Assembly (NCBI GenBank): GCA_902767275.1
Contig: CACXGY010000052.1
Span: 1-50,731, forward strand
Reading direction: 5' to 3'
DNA from: an uncultured bacterium
GTDB lineage: Bacteria; Cyanobacteriota; Vampirovibrionia; Gastranaerophilales; Gastranaerophilaceae
Length of the DNA: 50,731 bases
The notes under the pieces are model-generated. The model made no database searches, was not told the origin of the DNA, and saw nothing but the letters and a program-made list of their open reading frames with translations. The translations under genes were made by a program, and so were the position numbers. Below, in pieces: positions 1 to 7,264 of the stretch (its first letter is position 1; each line of letters starts with the position of its first letter).

Positions 1-47
1 AAAATGCTTTCGCATTTTAGTGGCTTCTCATCCTCACATACTCATAA

Positions 48-82
48 TAAAATTCCCGATAACATAAGTCATCGGGAATTTT
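48..82 (-). terminator. Rho-independent terminator after tRNA-His
   Basis: A 12-bp perfect stem (AAAATTCCCGAT at 49-60, ATCGGGAATTTT at 71-82) encloses a 10-nt loop. It starts just after the encoded CCA of the tRNA on the minus strand. The A/T-rich stem ends give short U-runs on both strands, so it could act in both directions. A second small hairpin (AAAATGC/GCATTTT, 1-18) sits at the window edge. Confidence 0.75.
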
Positions 83-83
83 A

Positions 84-160
84 TGGGGCGGGTAGTGGGA
101 TTCGAACCCACGCATAACGGAACCACAATCCGTGGTCTTAACCACTTGACGATACCCGCC
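84..160 (-). tRNA. tRNA-His (GTG anticodon), CCA encoded
   Basis: Read on the minus strand the sequence folds as a complete cloverleaf. An extra 5' G (G-1, base 160) faces C73 (base 87), the identity element of histidine tRNAs. The acceptor stem is GCGGGTA/TACCCGC, the anticodon loop is TTGTGGT with anticodon GTG, and the T arm is GTGGG-TTCGAAT-CCCAC. Bases 86-84 encode CCA, unlike the tRNA-Cys gene 4 kb away. A strong hairpin terminator follows. Confidence 0.96.
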
Positions 161-269
161 ATATTATCATATTTCTATACATGTTCAGTTTGACAACAAT
201 TTAATTATACCAAGTCAATATTTTTCTGCAACTTTTTATTATTCATTACCTGATTTGTTTTGATATTTT

Positions 270-302
270 AAAACGGCTTGGATATTACATCCAAGCCGTT
301 TT
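270..302 (-). terminator. Rho-independent terminator of rpaB
   Basis: AAAACGGCTTGGA (270-282) pairs perfectly with TCCAAGCCGTTTT (290-302) around a 7-nt loop. It lies 20 bases beyond the rpaB stop, with a T-rich tail on the minus strand. Confidence 0.85.
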
Positions 303-321
303 TTTCTTTCTTTGTTTCGTT

Positions 322-1074
322 CTAGTTTATTCTTTGGAACATATATCCTATTCCTCTTGCTGTTAATATTAACTCTGGATTTGTAGGATCTGTTTCCAAT
401 TTTGAACGCAATCTCGAAATATGTACGTCTACTACACGTGTATCAATTCTGTGATCCGCAGGATATGACCATACGTGTTGCAATATTTCGTTTCTTGAAT
501 ATGCTTGTCCGGAATTGTTTACCAATAATTCTAATAAACTGAATTCCATTCCTGTTAAACGTATTCTTTCATTCTTTCTGTATACTTGACGTCTTGCAGT
601 ATCAATCTTAATATTACCTGTTGTGATAACGTTCTTGGCAACTGCCTTACCACCTGTCGGTATAACTACATTCTTATCACTTGTTCTTCTTAATACCGCT
701 TTAACTCTTGCTTCTAATTCCTTTGGGCTAAATGGCTTAATTACATAATCATCTGCTCCAAGTTCTAAGCCTGTGATTCTTTCTGATACATCTCCCAATG
801 CCGTAAGTATTATAATCGGCACATCTGATGTTCTTCTGATTTCTCTTGTTACTCCGTATCCGTCCATCTTTGGCATCATTACATCTAATACTACCAAATC
901 AGGATTTTCTTTATTAAATAACTCGACTGCTTCTTCGCCGTCTTCGGCTACAACTACGTCATAACCTACCATCTTTAAACGAGTTTCTAAAATTCTTCTT
1001 ATACTTGCTTCATCGTCAGCAACCAATATCTTTTGGCGACTTGATTCTTCTTGAAGTTCTTCGTTTTCAGCCAT
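322..1074 (-). CDS. rpaB: OmpR-family response regulator, RpaB (Ycf27)-like
   Basis: Two-component response regulator of 250 aa. The receiver domain (about residues 15-130) has the acidic pair D20/D21, phosphoacceptor D64 (VLDVMMP), T91 and K113 (IKPF). A winged-helix Trans_reg_C DNA-binding domain follows (about 150-248) and ends with ILTARGIGYMFQRI. The stretches EASIRRILETRL, GLELGADDYVIKPFSPKELEAR and RLTGMEFSLLELLV match cyanobacterial RpaB/Ycf27 closely, as I remember that family. In Cyanobacteria RpaB controls high-light and redox genes with the kinase NblS/Hik33; no photosystem exists here, so the role must differ. The ATG is preceded by AAGGATGG. The gene appears monocistronic with its own terminator. 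Confidence 0.93.
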   Translation of the reverse strand: MAENEELQEESSRQKILVADDEASIRRILETRLKMVGYDVVVAEDGEEAVELFNKENPDLVVLDVMMPKMDGYGVTREIRRTSDVPIIILTALGDVSERITGLELGADDYVIKPFSPKELEARVKAVLRRTSDKNVVIPTGGKAVAKNVITTGNIKIDTARRQVYRKNERIRLTGMEFSLLELLVNNSGQAYSRNEILQHVWSYPADHRIDTRVVDVHISRLRSKLETDPTNPELILTARGIGYMFQRIN

Positions 1075-1237
1075 TTTACCATCCTTTATTCTTAAACATA
1101 AATTATTACAAAATATTTAATTTCTTTTCGAAATCTTAATTTTTATAAACATATCTTAATATAATTGACACAAAATTGCAAGCGATTTTTTTATTTTTGC
1201 TCAAAATCATTCGTTTTGCCGATTTTGTTATTGTATT

Positions 1238-2815
1238 CTACTCCGAAACACTCTGTGTTAATCCTTTTCGTCTTAGAATCGATGCTAATTGCATATACAA
1301 TTCCTGATTCTTTGCCGAACGGTCTATATCACTCGCTTCTTTTATATATGCAAATGCATCTTCATATCTGCCGATGGCTTGATAAAACTCACTCATCTTC
1401 ACATACAAATCTGCATTTGCTACATCTAAAGATATAGCCTTCTTTAAACTCTCAATTGCAAAATTGATGTCCTCTTTCTCAAACAACGCTAAGGCATTAT
1501 AATAATACCCCTCGTAATGGTTTATATCTAATTCTATTAATTCTTGTGCTGTGTCAAAAAGTGCGTCATAATCTTTCTTTTCAAGATTCAACTCCCCTTC
1601 AAGCACTTTTGCATAATAATAATTAGGATACTTTTCGACTAACTCGTCGATTGTCTTTTGTGCATCATCTAACAATCCGAGTTTTATCATCAAGCGAACA
1701 TTGAATGTTTGATACTCAAATGATTTTGGATTGACTTGAAGTGCTTCTTCTACAATCGTTTTTGCTTGCTTATACATATCAAGGTTGTAATATATTTTTG
1801 CAAGCGAATATAAAATCAATTCATTGTCAGGATTCTCTTTTAACATTTTTTCCAATTCTATCTTTGGTGATGCCAAATCGCCCTTCTCTGATTTTATTAC
1901 TTGTAATAATACCCTAGAATCAAAATACTCAGGATTCAAATGTGATTCCGCTCCCTCATAATCTCCGCTTCTATAATATAAATATGCAAGAGAATAATGA
2001 TACTTTTCTTCCATAGGATTTAAACATATCGCTGTATTAAAACATTTCTGTGCTTCCTCAAACCAACCTTTTAAATAATATGCCTGCCCCATATTATAAT
2101 GATATTGCGGATTTTTTTCATCCTTTTCTATCGCTTCGCTAAAATAATTTATTGCATCATCTAGTTTTAGTTCATCAAGTTTTGTTAAACCTATGTAATT
2201 TAAACTCTCTGCGTTTTTTGTATTATTTGTTTCCAATTTCTTAAAAACCTCTGCTGCTTTCTCTTTATTATTCTTTTCGTAATATATTTTTCCGATTAAT
2301 GTTAAAACCTTTTCCGAGTCAGATATTTCTTCGCCGTTATTTATTATATCTTCTAATCTCTCTATGGCTTCATCATATCGCTTTAGTTTGTACATTGCAA
2401 GTGCTGATTTATACATACATTCTTCATCTTTTATATCACGTGTGAGTTCTATTATTTCATTATTTTTGTTTTGAATTTCCAGTATGTTTAATAATTCTGC
2501 TAAATCAATTTCAGATTCGGTTATATTAAATACCTTTCTTGCTACTTCTTCCGCTTCTTTTATTTTATTCTCAGATAAATTTACTTCTAATACTACTTTT
2601 AAACTGCTAACATGTTCTCTGTTTATTTCCAGTGCCTTCATGGCATAATGCATTGCTCTTTCATTATTTTTTAATAAATAATACAAATCCGCCAGTTCGG
2701 ATAAAATCTCAATATCATCCCCTACTTTTGAAAGTAATTTATAATAAACCTCTATTGCTTGTTTATAATAGCCTTTTCTTTTTAACTCAAAGGCCTCTAT
2801 CATTAATTTTTTCAT
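1238..2815 (-). CDS. TPR-repeat protein
   Basis: A 525-aa protein made almost entirely of tetratricopeptide-type helix pairs: repeated A-x3-Y/L-x2-G/L spacing with blocks such as YNMGQAYYLKGWFEEAQKCF and YHYSLAYLYYRSGDYEGAE. No signal peptide or catalytic motif is visible, so it is probably a protein-protein scaffold. Its ATG overlaps the stop of the upstream DivIC-like gene by one base (TAATG), so translation is probably coupled. Position in the operon suggests a cell-envelope or division role, but the TPR fold alone does not show it. Confidence 0.85.
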   Translation of the reverse strand: MKKLMIEAFELKRKGYYKQAIEVYYKLLSKVGDDIEILSELADLYYLLKNNERAMHYAMKALEINREHVSSLKVVLEVNLSENKIKEAEEVARKVFNITESEIDLAELLNILEIQNKNNEIIELTRDIKDEECMYKSALAMYKLKRYDEAIERLEDIINNGEEISDSEKVLTLIGKIYYEKNNKEKAAEVFKKLETNNTKNAESLNYIGLTKLDELKLDDAINYFSEAIEKDEKNPQYHYNMGQAYYLKGWFEEAQKCFNTAICLNPMEEKYHYSLAYLYYRSGDYEGAESHLNPEYFDSRVLLQVIKSEKGDLASPKIELEKMLKENPDNELILYSLAKIYYNLDMYKQAKTIVEEALQVNPKSFEYQTFNVRLMIKLGLLDDAQKTIDELVEKYPNYYYAKVLEGELNLEKKDYDALFDTAQELIELDINHYEGYYYNALALFEKEDINFAIESLKKAISLDVANADLYVKMSEFYQAIGRYEDAFAYIKEASDIDRSAKNQELYMQLASILRRKGLTQSVSE

Positions 2816-3231
2816 TATTTTTTAAATCCGATTTTTTTATGTTTTTCTTTTTGTTGTTCTTGTTCCGGTTTTTGTTGTTTATTAACAATAACAAGAACTT
2901 CATCCTTCCCTGCCATTTTTAAATTATTTCTTGCGATGGATTCCATAGTGGCAGTTGTGGAAAAATTTTTAATATCTTTTTTTAGTTCTGCATTTTTTGC
3001 TTCCGCTGCAATTTGTTTGGATTCTAATGTAGATATCTTTCTATGATATGCGACTACTTTTGATACATTTAACAATGCACTAAATGACATTTGTACAAGA
3101 CAAATCAGTAATATTATTGTTAAAAATGAATAATAAAACTGGGTATGATGTCTGTGTTTTGCATTTTTTTTCTTTGTTTTCGCCGCTAAATTATCATCGG
3201 CTTTGATTTCTCGTTTCTTCATAATCAACAT
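2815..3231 (-). CDS. DivIC/FtsB-like septum formation initiator
   Basis: A 138-aa bitopic protein: a short basic cytoplasmic N-terminus, one membrane span (about residues 33-54, FLTIILLICLVQMSF) and then a coiled coil (about 60-95). The segment MESIARNNLKMAGKDEVLVI is the hallmark C-terminal part of DivIC/FtsB-type division proteins, which bridge early and late divisome components. The C-terminus is very rich in K, Q and E (KQQKPEQEQQKEKHKK). The start could be M1 or M4; neither has a clear ribosome-binding site. It lies 27 bases after a secreted-protein gene and overlaps the TPR gene by one base. Confidence 0.72.
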   Translation of the reverse strand: MLIMKKREIKADDNLAAKTKKKNAKHRHHTQFYYSFLTIILLICLVQMSFSALLNVSKVVAYHRKISTLESKQIAAEAKNAELKKDIKNFSTTATMESIARNNLKMAGKDEVLVIVNKQQKPEQEQQKEKHKKIGFKK

Positions 3232-3258
3232 TATATCTGATTTTAATATCTATTACAA

Positions 3259-4083
3259 CTATAACCTGATTCGGGTTGAAAATTCTACTGCAGAACGTAC
3301 TTTTCCGCCTGTATAGTATGTATGTGATAAACCAAGTTCAAATCTTAGTATATCAGGATGTTTTTTCCATTGTGGAGTATAAATTATTGATATCTTATTT
3401 TTTTTATAGTTTTCGTTCACATAAGCCTGAATTGTATCACGGATTACAAATGATTTTGATAATTTTATTTCAGGTGAAATTTGCACTGTTCTTTCATCAA
3501 CCGTTCCTTCAACATTGCTCTCATTTGTTCCGACCGCTCCGGTTATGGCAAAATGTTTAAAATCATAACGGGTATATATATTCATTGTAGTTTGTAGTTG
3601 CGAAGTATCTATTCCGGAAGAATAAAAAGTTCCGTAAGAAAAATTCCCCGTCTGCTCGGTTATATAACTCCATACAGGTTTTACTATATATTCCTCTCCT
3701 GTTAATCTTGTGGCAGAAGCAATCGCCCGGCGTTCTACTATTTCAAGTCCGTTTGTTTTTATACGTTCATCTTTTATAGGAATAACCATATTGGCTGTTT
3801 TTAAATTTATATGTGGCTTTTCTATTTCTTCGCAGTTTAATTCTATTGCTTGAACTTTTGCACCCTCATTATAAATTACACTGCCTTTTAACTCCATTTC
3901 ATTCGGAAAATATAAATCGTCATATTCCGGTTTTTCTTCAGTTTCTATATTTTGTTTTTCATCTTCAACTATCATAATATGATGCAGAGTTTGTACTCCC
4001 ACAGGCTGTTCTATCTCCAATGAATATGCGGGATAATTATTTGCAAATAAAATTACTAATAATAACAATAATAATCTTTTCAT
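3259..4083 (-). CDS. Secreted beta-rich protein, possibly an outer-membrane barrel
   Basis: About 274 aa from the ATG at 4083; an upstream in-frame TTG at 4101 is less likely because MKRLLLLLLVILFANNYPAYS is a ready-made signal peptide. The mature part has many alternating-hydrophobicity strands (for example ISIIYTPQW, LRFELGLSHTYYTGG) and ends VEFSTRIRL, reminiscent of an outer-membrane barrel C-terminus although the last residue is Leu. There is no recognised catalytic motif. It is the first gene of an operon with the DivIC-like and TPR genes. Function unknown; the export call is firm, the barrel is inference. Confidence 0.6.
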   Translation of the reverse strand: MKRLLLLLLVILFANNYPAYSLEIEQPVGVQTLHHIMIVEDEKQNIETEEKPEYDDLYFPNEMELKGSVIYNEGAKVQAIELNCEEIEKPHINLKTANMVIPIKDERIKTNGLEIVERRAIASATRLTGEEYIVKPVWSYITEQTGNFSYGTFYSSGIDTSQLQTTMNIYTRYDFKHFAITGAVGTNESNVEGTVDERTVQISPEIKLSKSFVIRDTIQAYVNENYKKNKISIIYTPQWKKHPDILRFELGLSHTYYTGGKVRSAVEFSTRIRL

Positions 4084-4147
4084 ATCTACATTGTATCTCA
4101 AAAAATATATAAATTTATTAAGGGATAAATAATTATAAAAGTAAAAA

Positions 4148-4218
4148 AGGCGACACCCAGATTCGAACTGGGGGTAAAAGCTTTGCAGGCTCCTGCCTTA
4201 CCACTTGGCCATGTCGCC
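4148..4218 (-). tRNA. tRNA-Cys (GCA anticodon)
   Basis: The minus strand gives acceptor GGCGACA/TGTCGCC, D arm around GCCAAGTGGTAAGGC, anticodon loop CTGCAAA (GCA) and T arm CTGGGTTCGAAT region. Base 4148 gives discriminator U73, the expected cysteine identity base. The next bases are not CCA, so CCA must be added after transcription. Confidence 0.95.
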
Positions 4219-4295
4219 CTACCTCTCGTATATATATCCTATTTTAGATATAATTAAATGTCAAGTTAAATAATCAGGTCGTATTTTTTCAAAAT

Positions 4296-4331
4296 AAAAA
4301 GTGCTTATCTATTTATTAATAAGCACTTTTT
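4296..4331 (-). terminator. Rho-independent terminator
   Basis: AAAAAGTGCTTAT pairs with ATAAGCACTTTTT across a short A/T loop. The stem touches the stop codon of the Pro/Met-rich gene, and the minus strand continues into a U-rich tail. Confidence 0.75.
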
Positions 4332-4839
4332 AAAAAGGTCTTGGTCCCATTGGCGGCATACCCATCGGTGGCATACCCATCGGTGGCATACCCATTGGCG
4401 GCGGTCCCATTGGTGGCGGCCCCATTGGTGGCATAGGCATTGCACCCGAAGGAGTTATCCCTACCGGCTTTAAACTTCCGATTGGACCTCTCGGCATTAT
4501 ATATGGTGCCATTACTCCCATTGACATCCTGTATTGAGTTACATAAGGATTGATAAATGGGTTAGTAGGCTTTGGAAAATACGGATTACATCTTGGACGC
4601 ATAGATGTTCTATATTGCGGCATGTACGGATTAGTAAAGGGATTTGTAGGTTTTGGGTAATACGGATTACGTCTTGGTGCCACAATTCCGCCTGCCGGAG
4701 ATAACATTGGCTCTGACATCGGACCTGTATTATATGGGTCATACATCGGCATCCCAAATGGAACAGGCCAGAAATACCGTCTTACGGTCTTTCCTGCCAT
4801 ATTTGGTTGTCCTTCTATTATATCTAAATGTTTTTCCAT
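4330..4839 (-). CDS. Pro/Met/Gly-rich repeat protein of unknown function
   Basis: 169 aa, not recognised. Residues about 50-105 contain two near-copies of an Asn/Pro/Tyr-rich unit (NPYYPKPTNPFTNPYMPQYR and CNPYFPKPTNPFINPYVTQY). The C-terminus is a run of PPMG(M/P) pentads ending GPRPF. No signal peptide, membrane span or catalytic motif is seen. Proline-rich, Tyr- and Met-bearing repeats resemble structural, surface or adhesive proteins more than enzymes, but this is only composition. The ATG has a weak, distant AGGGA. A perfect terminator follows, supporting it as a real single-gene transcript. Confidence 0.65.
   Translation of the reverse strand: MEKHLDIIEGQPNMAGKTVRRYFWPVPFGMPMYDPYNTGPMSEPMLSPAGGIVAPRRNPYYPKPTNPFTNPYMPQYRTSMRPRCNPYFPKPTNPFINPYVTQYRMSMGVMAPYIMPRGPIGSLKPVGITPSGAMPMPPMGPPPMGPPPMGMPPMGMPPMGMPPMGPRPF
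4346..4435 (-). repeat. Tandem 15-bp coding minisatellite (6 units)
   Basis: Six consecutive 15-base units of the type CCCATYGGTGGCATA/GGT encode the PPMGM/PPMGP pentads at the end of the Pro/Met-rich protein. The three unit variants differ mainly at two positions. Unit number is likely to vary between strains by slippage. Confidence 0.85.
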
Positions 4840-4948
4840 TTTTTACACAGTTTTCCCTACTCTTTTATTAAAACAGTTAGCGTTCAAAATTTGTTCCATG
4901 TATGGAAAAATTTAGATAATTGTTACATAAATTAATATCAATGTATTA

Positions 4949-5557
4949 TCAAACTTTGTTTTCTTCACCCTTCAAAAGTCTAACTATATTTTGTCTGTGA
5001 AGGTATATTATATATATTGCTCCTAATGCACAATACGCTGTATATCCAACGGGAGCATGTCCAATATAATGCATTATAAAAGGCGATAATCCCAGTGCGA
5101 TTATAGAACCTAATGATACATATTTTGAGAAATAAGTAATAACCGCCCATACAACAGCAATAACAACTCCTACTTGCCAGTTTAAAGCAAGAATTGTTCC
5201 AACCCCGGAAGCCACTGATTTACCGCCTTTGAACTGCAAAAATATAGGCTTACTGTGTCCTAGTATAACCGCAACTGCAGCCAATACAGGAAACAAACCT
5301 ACACCGCTTATATCGCCTGCCCACATTTTTGCAAGGATTACAGGTAATGCACCCTTAAATGCATCTAATAACATAACCGTAAAAAACCATTTTTTACCCA
5401 GTACTCGTTTTACATTTGTTGCTCCTGTCGAGCCGGAACCTACTGTTCTTATATCTTGCCCTGTTTTTAATTTTACAATTATATATCCCGTAGGAATTGA
5501 ACCTATCAAATATGAAAGTAATAATACAATTCCAACTATTATCAAAATCTCACTCAT
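4949..5557 (-). CDS. plsY: Acyl-phosphate:glycerol-3-phosphate acyltransferase PlsY
   Basis: PlsY moves an acyl group from acyl-phosphate to glycerol-3-phosphate, making lysophosphatidate, the first membrane-phospholipid step, at the inner membrane. The ATG at 5557 (MSEILIIVG) follows a strong AAGGAG and gives 203 aa, normal for the family; the longer TTG start at 5587 lies upstream of that ribosome site. Family motifs are visible: GSIPTGYI, GSGSTGATNVKRVLG, FKGGKSVASGVG, plus five or so hydrophobic spans. It has its own upstream region and no close operon partner. Confidence 0.95.
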   Translation of the reverse strand: MSEILIIVGIVLLLSYLIGSIPTGYIIVKLKTGQDIRTVGSGSTGATNVKRVLGKKWFFTVMLLDAFKGALPVILAKMWAGDISGVGLFPVLAAVAVILGHSKPIFLQFKGGKSVASGVGTILALNWQVGVVIAVVWAVITYFSKYVSLGSIIALGLSPFIMHYIGHAPVGYTAYCALGAIYIIYLHRQNIVRLLKGEENKV

Positions 5558-5761
5558 ACTATCTCTCCTTCTCTTACAATAATACAATAATATTCATATT
5601 ATTAACTATTCCTTCGACCTAAATTTAAACTTTTGTAAACATTTTAATATGTGTGTTATAAACAATAAATCTTGTGGAACATGATATACATAGAGTTGCA
5701 ATGCTATCTTGTAAAGATTTGTAACGACGGAGAAATTAAATTAATCAATTTTAAAAGAGAA

Positions 5762-5804
5762 ACAGACTTTATATACATGTAAGATGATGTATAGTTATGT
5801 CTGT
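5762..5804 (+). promoter_or_regulatory. Leader hairpin before the 77-aa protein gene
   Basis: ACAGAC (5762-5767) pairs with GTCTGT (5799-5804), and inside it TATACAT (5772-5778) pairs with ATGTATA (5787-5793). The structure ends about 20 bases before the GAGG ribosome site of the next gene. No U-run follows, so it is not a terminator; a role in mRNA stability or translation is possible. The rest of the 278-base gap shows no clear promoter. Confidence 0.45.
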
Positions 5805-5835
5805 TAAGTCAAGACGTATCAATGAGGAAAATTAA

Positions 5836-6069
5836 ATGGTATCTTTTAGTCCAAAAGTAAATAACGATTTATTCAAAGTCGGCGGATTAAATCCATTTGC
5901 AGCATCAGGCAGAGTTGCTTTTACCGGTGGCGAATCAGCAGGTGCTGTTGACGGTTTTTCAGAAAGACACGGCAATGGCAAAGCAGCAGGTATCAATAGT
6001 AATGGTGTTCACGGCGAAGTTTCCGGCACAGGATTAAACGGCGAACACAGACTTGATATTTACGGTTAA
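5836..6069 (+). CDS. Small Gly-rich protein with a VAFTGG motif, unknown
   Basis: 77 aa, no known family recognised. It opens MVSFSPKVNNDLFK, carries GRVAFTGGES at about residues 26-35 and then a Gly/Asn/His-rich tail (HGNGKAAGINSNGVHGEVSG). The aromatic-x-G motif near the N-terminus resembles the FKG motif of the larger unknown proteins at 11929, 13724 and 49222. GAGG lies 8 bases before the ATG and a clean terminator follows, so this is very likely a real one-gene transcript despite its size. Confidence 0.7.
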   Translation: MVSFSPKVNNDLFKVGGLNPFAASGRVAFTGGESAGAVDGFSERHGNGKAAGINSNGVHGEVSGTGLNGEHRLDIYG

Positions 6070-6103
6070 TTTGTTAGAAATTAGATAATATATAAAATTG
6101 AAA

Positions 6104-6133
6104 GAGGGTGTCCAAACGGACACCCTTCTGTAT
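6104..6133 (+). terminator. Rho-independent terminator
   Basis: GGGTGTCC (6106-6113) pairs with GGACACCC (6118-6125) around AAAC, followed by TTCTGTATATTTATTT. It sits 35 bases after the 77-aa gene. Confidence 0.8.
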
Positions 6134-6256
6134 ATTTATTTATCAAATTGCCGTAGAATATGTTAAATATCCTTTTTTCTGACTTTACAGACACCTTTTT
6201 TGTTTGAATAGATGTTATTTTCTCTGTTTAATATATAATCATATTAGGAGAAAAAT

Positions 6257-7264
6257 ATGATTTTAGTAACAGGCGGTGCCGGCTATATTGGCAGTCATTG
6301 TGTAATACAATTATTAGAACAGGGTAACGATGTAGTTGTATTTGACAGTTTGGAAGTCGGACATATTGAAACAATTGAAACATTACAAAATTCCTTCAAA
6401 CAAAATTTTAAAGGGTTTGTCAAAGGAAATCTTCAAAATTTTGAGGAAATAAATCAAGTATTCAAACAATATAAAATAGATGCTGTTGTGCATTTTGCAG
6501 CATTTTCTCAAGTGGGAGAATCTGTTGAAAACCCGCAAAAATATTATTTTAACAATGTATATGGTTCACTAAACTTATTTAGAGCAATGTTAGAAAATAG
6601 TGTTAAAAAAATTGTTTTTTCATCTACTGCCGCAACTTATGGAGAACCTGTTTATACTCCGATAGATGAAGGGCATCCGCAAAACCCTATCAATCCTTAC
6701 GGTTCATCAAAATTAATGATTGAAAAAATTTTAGATGATTACGACAAGGCTTATGGGTTAAAAAGTGTTCGTTTGAGATATTTCAATGTTGCAGGTGCAG
6801 ATTCTAAAAGTAGAATCGGTGAATGGCATGAGCCTGAAACCCATTTGATTCCTAATATTTTAAAATCTACTTTCTCAGGCGGTCAAACTTTCAAAATGTT
6901 CGGTACTGATTACGATACTGTTGACGGTACTTGTGTTCGGGATTATATTAATGTTGAAGATTTAATAAACGCTCATTTATTGGCACTGAAATATTTGAAT
7001 AATGGCGGAGAAACTAATTATTTTAATCTTGGTACCACTGACGGCAACAGTGTGAAGCAAGTCTTTACCGCTTGTGAAAAAGTTACTCAAAAACAAATCC
7101 CTGTAGATGTTCAAGGCAGACGTGCAGGCGACCCTGCCACTCTTGTCGCTGATAACAAAAAAGCAAAATCTGTATTAAATTGGACTCCTGAAAAAACACT
7201 TGAAGAAAGTGTTAAAACTGCTTATGAGTGGGAATCCGTTCTTCAAAACAGACTTAACAATTAA
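6257..7264 (+). CDS. galE: UDP-glucose 4-epimerase GalE
   Basis: NAD-dependent interconversion of UDP-glucose and UDP-galactose, supplying galactose for LPS or exopolysaccharide. 335 aa, the family's usual length. Rossmann motif GGAGYIGSH at residues 5-13, SSTAATYG with the catalytic Ser/Thr region, and the catalytic NPYGSSK (Tyr and Lys). The segment VRDYINVEDL is typical of the extended short-chain dehydrogenases. AGGAG stands 6 bases before the ATG. Its stop codon overlaps the stop of the opposing glutamate-cysteine ligase gene by four bases. Confidence 0.96.
   Translation: MILVTGGAGYIGSHCVIQLLEQGNDVVVFDSLEVGHIETIETLQNSFKQNFKGFVKGNLQNFEEINQVFKQYKIDAVVHFAAFSQVGESVENPQKYYFNNVYGSLNLFRAMLENSVKKIVFSSTAATYGEPVYTPIDEGHPQNPINPYGSSKLMIEKILDDYDKAYGLKSVRLRYFNVAGADSKSRIGEWHEPETHLIPNILKSTFSGGQTFKMFGTDYDTVDGTCVRDYINVEDLINAHLLALKYLNNGGETNYFNLGTTDGNSVKQVFTACEKVTQKQIPVDVQGRRAGDPATLVADNKKAKSVLNWTPEKTLEESVKTAYEWESVLQNRLNN

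Noticed and set aside
1165..1437. 90-aa plus-strand open frame
   Set aside because: It lies mostly opposite the TPR gene, has no ribosome site and no family features.
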